Origin: an uncultured Acidimicrobiales bacterium
GTDB taxonomy: Bacteria; Actinomycetota; Acidimicrobiia; Acidimicrobiales; UBA10347
Reading direction: 5' to 3'
Assembly: GCA_937942965.1 (NCBI GenBank)
Contig: CALDGN010000050.1
Span: 1 to 27,975 of the forward strand
Length of the DNA: 27,975 nucleotides
Numbering within the stretch: position 1 is the stretch's first letter; the number at the start of each line of letters is the position of its first letter. The notes under the pieces were generated by a model. That model did no database searches, had not been told where the DNA came from, and saw only the letters and a list, made by a program, of their open reading frames with translations. The position numbers were made by a program, and so were the translations under genes. Positions 15,428 through 22,050 of the stretch are shown here, one piece after another.

Positions 15428-16228
15428 TCAGTCGAAGATCGAGGTGGCGAAGTCGCCTTGGCGATCGTTGCTCGCCTCGTGGCGAGCGGCGTCGACGAGC
15501 CACTCGGTGCCAAAGGCCTGAGCGAACGCGACATCGTCCATGGCCAGGAAGAAGCTCTCGTCGGTGATCTGGCTGGCGTGCGCCGCCAGGCTGGCCCGCT
15601 TGCGGTCAAGCGCCGCGCGCACATCGATGGCGTGGGTGATCTCGCTTGCGGGCATGCCGAACGCTTCGGTGTCGACTCGATCGTCGTCTTCGAGGTCTTC
15701 GTCGCCGATAGCCCCGGATGCACGCATCTCGTCGATCGCGTTGCGGTTTGCGGTTGCCCAGAAGACGCGCTCGACGCCGGCGATCTCGGCGGCGCGGGCG
15801 CCGACGGTGTGGACCTTGAGGTGATCTGGGTGCCCATAGACACCGTGCGGGTCGTAGCCGACAAGGATGTCGCACTCGTACTTCGACAGCAGGGCCGCCA
15901 TCTGCTCGCTGGCTGCCTCGAGGTCGGCCTGCCAGAAACAGGTCGGATCGTCGTTGGATGGCTCGCCGACCATGCCCGAGTCTTTGTAGCCCAGGAACTC
16001 GAGCGCCTCGACGCCGAGCAGGTCACACGACTGCTTGAGCTCTTGCTCGCGCCGGTCACCCAGCAGCTCGCCCGGTTCCAGCACGCCATCGGCGGGCTCG
16101 CCCATCTCGCCACGGGTCGCGCAAACGAGCACGACGCGGTGTCCCGCGTCGGACATGAGCGCCATGGTCCCGCCGGTCGAGATCGCCTCGTCGTCGGGGT
16201 GAGCGTGGAAGAAGACCAGGTTCGCCAT
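15428..16228 (-). CDS. PIG-L (LmbE-like) zinc deacetylase, MshB/Mca-like
   Basis: The 266-residue protein carries the family's zinc signature AHPDDE (9-14), where Asp12 is the base and His10 and Asp13 bind zinc, and the third ligand in GHPDH (132-136). The motif LGYKDSGM (79-86) is the form seen in the mycothiol enzymes MshB (GlcNAc-inositol deacetylase) and Mca (mycothiol S-conjugate amidase). At 266 residues it is shorter than either (about 290-300), so it could be a third deacetylase of unknown substrate. The start at 16228 gives MANLVFFHAHPDDE, typical for the family. It precedes a small membrane protein by 11 bp. A mycothiol link fits the MDMPI-family gene at 25192. Confidence 0.9.
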   Translation of the reverse strand: MANLVFFHAHPDDEAISTGGTMALMSDAGHRVVLVCATRGEMGEPADGVLEPGELLGDRREQELKQSCDLLGVEALEFLGYKDSGMVGEPSNDDPTCFWQADLEAASEQMAALLSKYECDILVGYDPHGVYGHPDHLKVHTVGARAAEIAGVERVFWATANRNAIDEMRASGAIGDEDLEDDDRVDTEAFGMPASEITHAIDVRAALDRKRASLAAHASQITDESFFLAMDDVAFAQAFGTEWLVDAARHEASNDRQGDFATSIFD

Positions 16229-16257
16229 GAGCGAAGTCTCGCAGGTTGTCAGAAGAT

Positions 16258-16316
16258 TCAGGCGCCAGACTCAGGCGCCAGACTCAGGCGCCGAACCTAG
16301 GCGCCGAACCTAGGCG
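16258..16316 (-). repeat. 13-bp tandem array with a stop codon in every unit
   Basis: Read on the minus strand, five successive units each begin GCC followed by a stop: GCCTAGGTTCGGC twice, GCCTGAGTCTGGC twice, then GCCTGAATC. The first TAG (16312-16310) is the real stop of the racemase gene. The others lie at 16299, 16286, 16273 and 16260 (first base), each 13 bp on. Because 13 is one more than a multiple of three, stops fall in frames 0, +1, +2, 0 and +1. The array sits 30 bp upstream of the deacetylase start. Confidence 0.95.
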
Positions 16317-17452
16317 ATCGCTCCGGCGTCTCGCAGTGCGCTGATCTCGTCCGCTCCGAAGCCGAACGCTGTCAGCGTCTCGTCGGTGTTCTGGCCCGCA
16401 TGCGGCGGGGAGTTCGGGGTCGAGGTCGGCGTGCCGCTGAATCGTGGTGCGGGAGCTGGCTGCGTGATCCCGTCGATGTCGATGAAGGTGCTGCGAGCCA
16501 CGTTGTGCGGATGCGTCGGCGCCTCGTCGGGGTTCAGCACCGGCGCGAAGCAGATGTCGGTGTGCTCCATGATCTCGCACCACTCGTCGCGGGTCTTCGT
16601 CTTGAAGATGCCTGCAACCTTGGCCTTGAGCGCTGGCCACTGCTCGCGATCCATCTGGCGCGGAAGGTCAGCCGGGTCGAGCTCCATCTTCTCGAGCAGC
16701 AGTGAGTAGAACTGCGGCTCGATCGAACCGATCGAGACGTACTCGCCGTCGCTGCATTCGTAGACGTCGTAGAAGTGTGAACCGGTGTCGAGCATGTTCG
16801 TGCCGCGTTCGTCCTGCCACATGCCCGTTGCTCGCATCGTCGAGAACATCGATGCCAACACCGCGGCGCCATCGACCATCGCCGCATCGACGACCTGGCC
16901 CTTGCCGGTTGCCCGAGCGCTCACCAGAGCGGCGACCACACCGAAGGCGAGGAACATGCCGCCGCCACCGAAGTCACCGACGAGATTGAGCGGAGGCACA
17001 GGGCCTTCGTCCTTGCGGCCAATCATCGACAGCACGCCAGACAGGGCGATGTAGTTGATGTCGTGGCCCGCGGCGAGGGCGTACGGACCGTCTTGGCCCC
17101 AGCCGGTCATGCGGCCGTAGACAAGGGCCGGGTTGACGGCGAGACAGTCGTCGGGGCCGATCCCCATGCGCTCGGTGACGCCGGGGCGGAAGCCCTCGAT
17201 CAGGATGTCTGACTCGGCGATAAGCCGCTTCATCATCTCGATGGCTTCGGGGTTCTTGAGGTCGACACCAATGGAGCGTCGGCCGCGCATCGACACGTCG
17301 ATGTTGGGTCGGTCGGGGAACTCGGCGGGCACTGAGCCAGCTCGATCGACGCGAACGACGTCAGCGCCCATGTCGGCGAGCATCATTCCGCAGAATGGCC
17401 CGGGGCCGATGCCGGCGAGCTCGATGACCTTGACTCCTGCGAGCGGACCCAT
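16310..17452 (-). CDS. alpha-methylacyl-CoA racemase-like CaiB/BaiF CoA-transferase family protein
   Basis: The 380-residue protein belongs to the family III CoA-transferase fold. It matches the racemase branch: PLAGVKVIELAGIGPGPFCGMMLADMGADVV at the start, His130 in GHDINYIALSG, Asp160 in LVGDFGGGG and Glu232 in YDVYECSDG. These fit the His, Asp and Glu reported for the M. tuberculosis racemase. It would invert 2-methylacyl-CoA esters, as in branched-chain or sterol side-chain breakdown. A true CoA-transferase would show the catalytic Asp near 169 in another context. A good ribosome site, GGGAG, lies 8 bases before the ATG. The hydrolase gene ends 38 bp upstream. Confidence 0.93.
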   Translation of the reverse strand: MGPLAGVKVIELAGIGPGPFCGMMLADMGADVVRVDRAGSVPAEFPDRPNIDVSMRGRRSIGVDLKNPEAIEMMKRLIAESDILIEGFRPGVTERMGIGPDDCLAVNPALVYGRMTGWGQDGPYALAAGHDINYIALSGVLSMIGRKDEGPVPPLNLVGDFGGGGMFLAFGVVAALVSARATGKGQVVDAAMVDGAAVLASMFSTMRATGMWQDERGTNMLDTGSHFYDVYECSDGEYVSIGSIEPQFYSLLLEKMELDPADLPRQMDREQWPALKAKVAGIFKTKTRDEWCEIMEHTDICFAPVLNPDEAPTHPHNVARSTFIDIDGITQPAPAPRFSGTPTSTPNSPPHAGQNTDETLTAFGFGADEISALRDAGAIA

Positions 17453-17478
17453 TGTGTTTTCTCCCGTGTGGTGGTGCT

Positions 17479-17493
17479 GAGGCCTGAGATTCA
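17479..17493 (-). other. short palindrome at the stop of the alpha/beta hydrolase gene
   Basis: GCCTGA-ATC-TCAGGC forms a perfect 6-bp inverted repeat with a 3-base spacer, and its first arm contains the TGA stop of the hydrolase gene. It lies 38 bp before the racemase start. It could be a weak hairpin in the leader. GCCTGAATC also occurs as the last unit of the array at 16258. Confidence 0.4.
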
Positions 17494-18390
17494 GGCTTTG
17501 GCGGCGTTGCGTGTCACACCGTCGACGACCTGGTCGACGAGTGCCTTAGGAACATCGTGGCCCATGCCGTCGATCAGAAGAAGTTCGGCGCCCGGAATGC
17601 AGGCTGCGGTGCGCTCTCCGCCGCTCGGAGTGACGAGCTGGTCGGCGGTTCCGTGAATGACGACGGTCGGCATGTTGAGGTTGGCCAGTGCGGCGTCGCG
17701 AGCTGGGCTGGCCACGATTGCGCAGGTCTGCCGGGCGGTGCCTTCGGTTTGGGCGCCGCCTACGCGGTCCCAGCTGGCTGCGAGCGAGATCGCCATCTCT
17801 TCGGGGTCGTAGTGCTCGGGACTCGCCCACACACGGATGTTCTCGATACCAGCAGCGATCATTGCCTCGCGGGTGTCTTCGGCTGGCGGCGACATGATGG
17901 CGGTCAGGGCTGCGGGTGTCGGCTGACCGACGTCGGAGGCTCCGGTGGTGCTCATGATCGAAGCCAAAGTCAGCACACGTTCCGGGTGGCTGATCGCCAA
18001 GGACTGGGCAATCATGCCGCCCATCGAAATGCCGACGACGTGGGCGGCTTCGACCCCAACGGCGTCGAGCACTGCGGCTGCGTCGTCGCCCATGTCGGAC
18101 AGCAGGTACGCGATCTCAGGCTGCTGGCCAGTGAGCAGGGCTTCGAGCACGGCACCCGCGTTTGAGGGCGCTCCGTCGAGCATCGTGGAGAGACCTCGGT
18201 CCCGGTTGTCCATGAGGATCAGCCGGTATTGGGCGGCGAGCGGTTCGATGAAGTGGTCGGGCCAGTCGATGAGCTGCATGCCGAGGCCTGGAATGAGCAG
18301 CATCGGCGGACCGGCCGGGTTGCCGACAAGTTCGTAGTAGAGGTCGATGCCGTCGCGCGTCGCAACGTTCGATTCAGCAGTTGGAGCCAT
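17491..18390 (-). CDS. alpha/beta hydrolase with Ser nucleophile
   Basis: The 299-residue protein (from ATG 18390) has the classical triad positions: Ser122 in VGISMGG, an Asp in HGTADQLV and a His in GMGHDVP. The oxyanion motif is LIPGLGM. The front matches the RdmC/aclacinomycin methylesterase-like group (TRDGIDLYYELVG, YRLILMDNRDRGLS), a broad family of esterases. The substrate is unknown. A TTG at 18402 would add four residues; neither start has a clear ribosome site. It lies between the PH-SHOCT and racemase genes on the same strand, so the racemase and hydrolase may act on the same acyl-CoA or ester pathway; that is inference. Confidence 0.85.
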   Translation of the reverse strand: MAPTAESNVATRDGIDLYYELVGNPAGPPMLLIPGLGMQLIDWPDHFIEPLAAQYRLILMDNRDRGLSTMLDGAPSNAGAVLEALLTGQQPEIAYLLSDMGDDAAAVLDAVGVEAAHVVGISMGGMIAQSLAISHPERVLTLASIMSTTGASDVGQPTPAALTAIMSPPAEDTREAMIAAGIENIRVWASPEHYDPEEMAISLAASWDRVGGAQTEGTARQTCAIVASPARDAALANLNMPTVVIHGTADQLVTPSGGERTAACIPGAELLLIDGMGHDVPKALVDQVVDGVTRNAAKA

Positions 18391-18423
18391 CGGGACAGTC
18401 AAGCAGGCGCAGCGCTGTCCGGG

Positions 18424-18462
18424 TCACATGCGCCAATCACATGCGCCAATCACATGCGATTG
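18424..18462 (-). repeat. 13-bp tandem repeat over the stop codon of the PH-SHOCT gene
   Basis: On the minus strand the gene end CAATCGCATGTGA (18462-18450) is followed by TTGGCGCATGTGA twice (18449-18437, 18436-18424). Each unit ends in TGA. The stops at 18452, 18439 and 18426 (first base) are 13 bp apart, so all three reading frames are closed within 26 bp of the gene end. The array lies 34 bp before the hydrolase ATG. Confidence 0.92.
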
Positions 18463-19094
18463 AGTAGCTCGGTCTTCTTGGTTTGGAACTCGGCTTCGGT
18501 GATCACGCCCCGCAGCCGGAGCTGATCGAGCTGTTCGATCTGTTCGGGGATCGAGAGCGCCGCGGGAGCCGCCGGTGCGACCGCAGCAGCATGCGCTTCG
18601 GCCATCGCCGTGAACTCTTGGCTCTTGTTGATCTCCATCGCCCGGTAGATCTCTTGTTGGATCAGGTTCGGTCGGCGCACGTTGTGGAAGTCCTGCTGGC
18701 CGCCCTCGCCCGCGGACTCGACGGTGAGGTCGCCGCTTCCGACCATCCGTTCGAACAGCGACTGGTTGAAGAAGACGGTGTTGATGCGTTCGAGGGGAAT
18801 CTCGATGCCGGTCTTTGAGATCACGCCGGTGCGATGCACGAGTCGGTCGGTCGTGATGACGAAATTGTTGCCGTTCCACACGAGCCATCGCCACGCCAGG
18901 TTCAGCACGGCCAGCACGAGCAGCGCCGCAATGATGAACAGCACGACTTGGGGCGCGCCGAAGCCAGCTGCGATGCCCGCCACGATGAGGACGGCAACCA
19001 CGATCGCGACCTGCGGGGTGACGAACCACCAGTGCGGGCGTAGGTCGAGCAGGATCTCTTCGTTGGCGTTGAGTAGCTTCCGATCGAAGCCCAT
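18450..19094 (-). CDS. bacterial PH-domain membrane protein with C-terminal SHOCT domain
   Basis: The protein has 214 residues. After a short soluble start, two close membrane helices (about 27-47 and 50-70, TPQVAIVVAVLIVAGIAAGF and QVVLFIIAALLVLAVLNLAW) form a hairpin. A bPH2-like domain follows (about 72-150): FVITTDRLVHRTGVISKTGIEIPLERINTVFFNQSLFERMVGSGDLTVESAG is the standard form. An Ala/Pro linker leads to a SHOCT motif at the C-terminus (LSIPEQIEQLDQLRLRGVITEAEFQTKKTELL), a short helical oligomerisation module. The membrane role is unknown. It lies 15 bp after the cyclic-nucleotide-binding gene, so the two are probably co-transcribed. Confidence 0.93.
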   Translation of the reverse strand: MGFDRKLLNANEEILLDLRPHWWFVTPQVAIVVAVLIVAGIAAGFGAPQVVLFIIAALLVLAVLNLAWRWLVWNGNNFVITTDRLVHRTGVISKTGIEIPLERINTVFFNQSLFERMVGSGDLTVESAGEGGQQDFHNVRRPNLIQQEIYRAMEINKSQEFTAMAEAHAAAVAPAAPAALSIPEQIEQLDQLRLRGVITEAEFQTKKTELLNRM

Positions 19095-19109
19095 AAGCGC
19101 TGGCCTTGG

Positions 19110-19526
19110 TCAGCGAACGCTGTCGCGGTTCGCCATCGCTTCGAGCAGTGCGAGCGCCATCGTTGGTTCGGCCTTGAGCGCGGCTGCGAGGGCCGGGCGT
19201 CCGAGTGCGAAGACGGTCGACTCGGTGACCGCGTTGACGTCGGCGTTGCGGGGCTCGTTGCGGAGCAAGGCCATCTCGCCAACGAAGTCGCCTGAGCCGA
19301 GGCGTGCGACCTTTGCGCCGTCACGGACGACGTCGACGTCGCCTTCGAGGATCAGGAAGAACGCGGCGCCCTTGCTCCCCTGCTTGATGGGGGTTGCGCC
19401 CTCCTTCCACGGGAGGACTTTGCCGAGCTTGGCGATCGTGCGCCGTTGCTTGAGCGTTGCCTGAGAGAAGAGTGGGACGCCCGCCAACTGTTCTGCCAAT
19501 GCCTTGTCTGAGGGTGCTGAAGCCAT
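19110..19526 (-). CDS. stand-alone cyclic-nucleotide-binding domain protein
   Basis: The 138-residue protein consists of one cNMP-binding domain. Residues 17-30 (VPLFSQATLKQRRT) form the N-terminal helices. The beta barrel carries GAAFFLILEGDVDVVRDG, and the phosphate-binding cassette is GDFVGEMALLRNEPRNADVNA (about 78-98), with the Glu and the Arg of the E...R pair used to hold the ribose and phosphate. There is no DNA-binding helix-turn-helix and no channel or kinase part, so it must act through a partner. The PH-SHOCT membrane protein 15 bp downstream is the obvious candidate. Whether cAMP is bound is not shown by sequence. Confidence 0.92.
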   Translation of the reverse strand: MASAPSDKALAEQLAGVPLFSQATLKQRRTIAKLGKVLPWKEGATPIKQGSKGAAFFLILEGDVDVVRDGAKVARLGSGDFVGEMALLRNEPRNADVNAVTESTVFALGRPALAAALKAEPTMALALLEAMANRDSVR

Positions 19527-19562
19527 GGCCGCCGATCCTAGGTCACGGCGGCGCTGCCACGT

Positions 19563-19612
19563 GCCGAACCTGCGATTGCCTGCAAGGGCCGAACCTGCGA
19601 TTGCGAAGAGAA
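19563..19612 (-). repeat. 25-bp partial tandem repeat downstream of the metallopeptidase-like gene
   Basis: GCAATCGCAGGTTCGGC occurs at 19604-19588 and 19579-19563 on the minus strand, 25 bp apart, with partly similar spacers. It begins 8 bp after the stop of the metallopeptidase-like gene and does not contain that stop. AGGTTCGGC is shared with the 16258 array and AATCGCA with the 10366 and 18450 arrays. Confidence 0.85.
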
Positions 19613-19957
19613 TCAGTCCCAGCCGAGTTCGTGGAGGCGGTCGTCGTCGATGCCGAAATGGTGGGCGACTTCGTGGACGACGGTGATGAGGACTTCGTCG
19701 CGCACCTGTTCGTGGGAGTCGCAGATCGCGCAGATGCCTTGGCGGTAGATGAAGATCCGGTCGGGGAATTCGCCCATGCCGTATTGGTCGCGTTCGGTGA
19801 GGGGCACGCCGTCGTAGAGGCCGAGCAGGTCGGCGGGGTCGCCATGTTCTTCGACGAGAAATACGACGTTGTCGATGAGGGCGAAGAGGTCGTCGGGGAT
19901 CAGGTCGATGGCTTCGCTGACGAGCGCTTCGAAACGTTGCACCGGGACATCGATCAT
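19613..19957 (-). CDS. zincin-like metallopeptidase family protein
   Basis: The 114-residue protein fits the small Zincin_1 (DUF1025, PF06262) family. The zinc motif is HEVAHHFGIDD (95-105), with His95, Glu96, His99 and Asp104 in the HExxHxxGxxD layout. The preceding region GLYDGVPLTERDQYGMGEFPDRIFIYR is the usual family signature. The length is about normal for the family (110-150). No substrate is known, and activity as a protease has not generally been shown for these proteins. The ATG start at 19957 gives MIDVPVQRFEALVSEAID. It diverges from the helicase gene; the spacer of 74 bp holds no clear promoter. Confidence 0.92.
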   Translation of the reverse strand: MIDVPVQRFEALVSEAIDLIPDDLFALIDNVVFLVEEHGDPADLLGLYDGVPLTERDQYGMGEFPDRIFIYRQGICAICDSHEQVRDEVLITVVHEVAHHFGIDDDRLHELGWD

Positions 19958-20031
19958 GCGTTGTCAGCTTGCCACAGCGACCAACCGGAGCGGTCCTGGC
20001 CTGTCACACCGGGCAGGTAGGGTCGGCCGTC

Positions 20032-22050
20032 ATGGATGACCGCTCCGACGAGTTGCTGGAAGGCCTCGATCAGACTCAACACGATGCGGTGTCATCGACC
20101 GGCAATCCGCTGGCGATTCTTGCTGGCGCTGGCAGCGGCAAGACCCGTGTACTCACGCGCCGCATTGCGCACCGTGTGTCGACCGGGTCGATGGATCCCC
20201 GTCGCACGATGGCGGTCACGTTTACCCGCAAGGCGGCGAGCGAGCTTCGTCATCGCCTGCGTGGCCTGGGGCTGCGTGACGACATCACGACGGGCACGTT
20301 CCACTCGCTGGCGTACGCCCAGCTCCACGAGCGTTGGGCCGAGCGCAATGTTCGCCCGCCCGAGATGCTCGACCGCAAGTTCGGCGTAATCGCTGGGCTG
20401 CTTGGTCGCCGCTCGGATACCTCGATGATTCTCGATGTGATGAGCGAGCTCGAATGGATCGTGGCTCGCAACATCCCGCTCGACGCGTATGCGTTCGAGG
20501 CCGATCGCCATGGCCGTACATCGCCGCTTCCGCCGGCGGATCTCATCCAGACGGCCAAGCGGTACAACGAAGAGAAGCGTCGCATGCGCGTCGTCGACTT
20601 CGATGATCTGCTCACGCTGGCGATCCGTGACATCGAGACCGACCCCGAGTTCGCTTCGATCATTCGTTGGCGCCATCGCCACCTGTTCGTTGACGAGTTC
20701 CAAGACGTCAACCCGTTGCAGTTCCGATTGCTGCAGGCATGGCTCGGCAACGAGCCAGATCTCTGCGTGGTCGGCGACCCGAATCAGGCCATTTATGCAT
20801 GGAACGGTGCCGACTCGTGGTACCTGCGACGGTTCGAGAAGCACTTCCCCAGCGCGACGGTCATCAAGCTCGGGCATAACTATCGGTCGACGCCTGAGAT
20901 CATCACTGCGGGCCACGCCGTGCTCCCGAAACCCGACCGCGAGGCGGAACCGCCTGCGACAGACCGAGCATCGGGCGAGGATCCGGTCATCGTGCGCCAT
21001 GCCGACGCCGACACCGAAGCAGTCGCCATCGCCCGGGCCTTGCGCGATCACACCAAGCCGGGCACGGCGTGGTCACAACAGGCCGTGCTGGTCCGCACCA
21101 ATGCCCAGGTCGCGCTCTTGGCGACGGCGCTGGAGCGAGCCCGGATTCCACACCGGGTCCGAGGCAAGTCGGCGCTGGTGGACACGCCCGAGGTCAAGAC
21201 CTTGATGCGTCAGCTGCGCCAGACCATCGTGCCGTTGACCGAGGCGCTGCCTGATCTTCGAGCTGCGATCCAGCCATCAGGCGATGTTTCCTCCGGCGCG
21301 GGTGGCGGCGGTGCCGATGTGTCGACCGCCGAAGCGGAGCGGCAGCGAAACCGCGAAGCCCTCTTCCAGCTCGCGACCGATCATGCGGCGTCGTTCCCGA
21401 ACGCAAGCGGCATCGACTTCGCCAACTGGCTCGCCGCCACGGCTCGCAAAGAAGCGTTCGATGTCAGCGTCGATGCCGTCGATGTCATGACGTTCCACGC
21501 GGCCAAGGGTCTCGAGTGGAATGTCGTGCACCTCGCCGGGCTCGAGTCGGGCTACGTGCCGATTGCCCAGGCCAATGGTCCGGCGGCTCTCAGCGAAGAA
21601 CGCCGCTTGCTGCATGTCGCCATCACTCGCGCACGAGACAAGGTCTTGCTGAACTGGGCCGAACGGCGAACGTTTGGGCAGCGGTCCTCCAAGCGGAACC
21701 GGTCGCCGTACTTGGACCACATCGATGGCGGCGACGGCTCAAGCGCGGGCTTCGATGCCCAGCCAGAGACGCGCAAGAACCGGGCCAAGCAAAATCTGTC
21801 CAAGATGCGCGACAACCTCGAGAACTCCGAGCCCGACTCACCGCTGTATCTCGAGCTCAAAGAATGGCGGTTGGCGACGGCGCAAGAGAACGACGTGCCG
21901 GCCTACGTGGTCTTCAACAACAAGACACTGGCCGAGATCGCCGAAGTACAGCCGACGACCGAAGAAGAGCTGTTGTCGTGCAGCGGTGTCGGCCCAGCCA
22001 AGATCAGCAAGTACGGCGACGAAGTGCTGGACCTCATCCGCAACCGCTAG
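20032..22050 (+). CDS. uvrD2: UvrD/Rep-family DNA helicase with HRDC-like C-terminus
   Basis: The 672-residue protein is a superfamily 1A helicase. Its motifs are Walker A GAGSGKT (32-38), Walker B FVDEFQD, motif III GDPNQAIYAWNGA, motif IV NYRSTPE, motif V TFHAAKGLEW and motif VI HVAITRARD. The last part, about 604-672 (LYLELKEWRLATAQENDVPAYVVFNNKTLAEI), is an HRDC-like domain. That architecture matches UvrD2 of mycobacteria (about 700 residues), hence the symbol, given with moderate confidence. It should unwind DNA 3' to 5' in repair. The start is at ATG 20032 (MDDRSDELLEGL); the frame open from 19969 has no homology-like residues. It ends in a CTAG shared with the convergent antiporter stop. 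Confidence 0.92.
   Translation: MDDRSDELLEGLDQTQHDAVSSTGNPLAILAGAGSGKTRVLTRRIAHRVSTGSMDPRRTMAVTFTRKAASELRHRLRGLGLRDDITTGTFHSLAYAQLHERWAERNVRPPEMLDRKFGVIAGLLGRRSDTSMILDVMSELEWIVARNIPLDAYAFEADRHGRTSPLPPADLIQTAKRYNEEKRRMRVVDFDDLLTLAIRDIETDPEFASIIRWRHRHLFVDEFQDVNPLQFRLLQAWLGNEPDLCVVGDPNQAIYAWNGADSWYLRRFEKHFPSATVIKLGHNYRSTPEIITAGHAVLPKPDREAEPPATDRASGEDPVIVRHADADTEAVAIARALRDHTKPGTAWSQQAVLVRTNAQVALLATALERARIPHRVRGKSALVDTPEVKTLMRQLRQTIVPLTEALPDLRAAIQPSGDVSSGAGGGGADVSTAEAERQRNREALFQLATDHAASFPNASGIDFANWLAATARKEAFDVSVDAVDVMTFHAAKGLEWNVVHLAGLESGYVPIAQANGPAALSEERRLLHVAITRARDKVLLNWAERRTFGQRSSKRNRSPYLDHIDGGDGSSAGFDAQPETRKNRAKQNLSKMRDNLENSEPDSPLYLELKEWRLATAQENDVPAYVVFNNKTLAEIAEVQPTTEEELLSCSGVGPAKISKYGDEVLDLIRNR

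Noticed and set aside
18391..18402. TTG start for the alpha/beta hydrolase
   Set aside because: It adds only four residues and has no better ribosome site than the ATG at 18390; not excluded.
19969..20031. N-terminal extension of the helicase
   Set aside because: The 21 added residues have no helicase character and the ATG at 20032 starts the usual N-terminal region.
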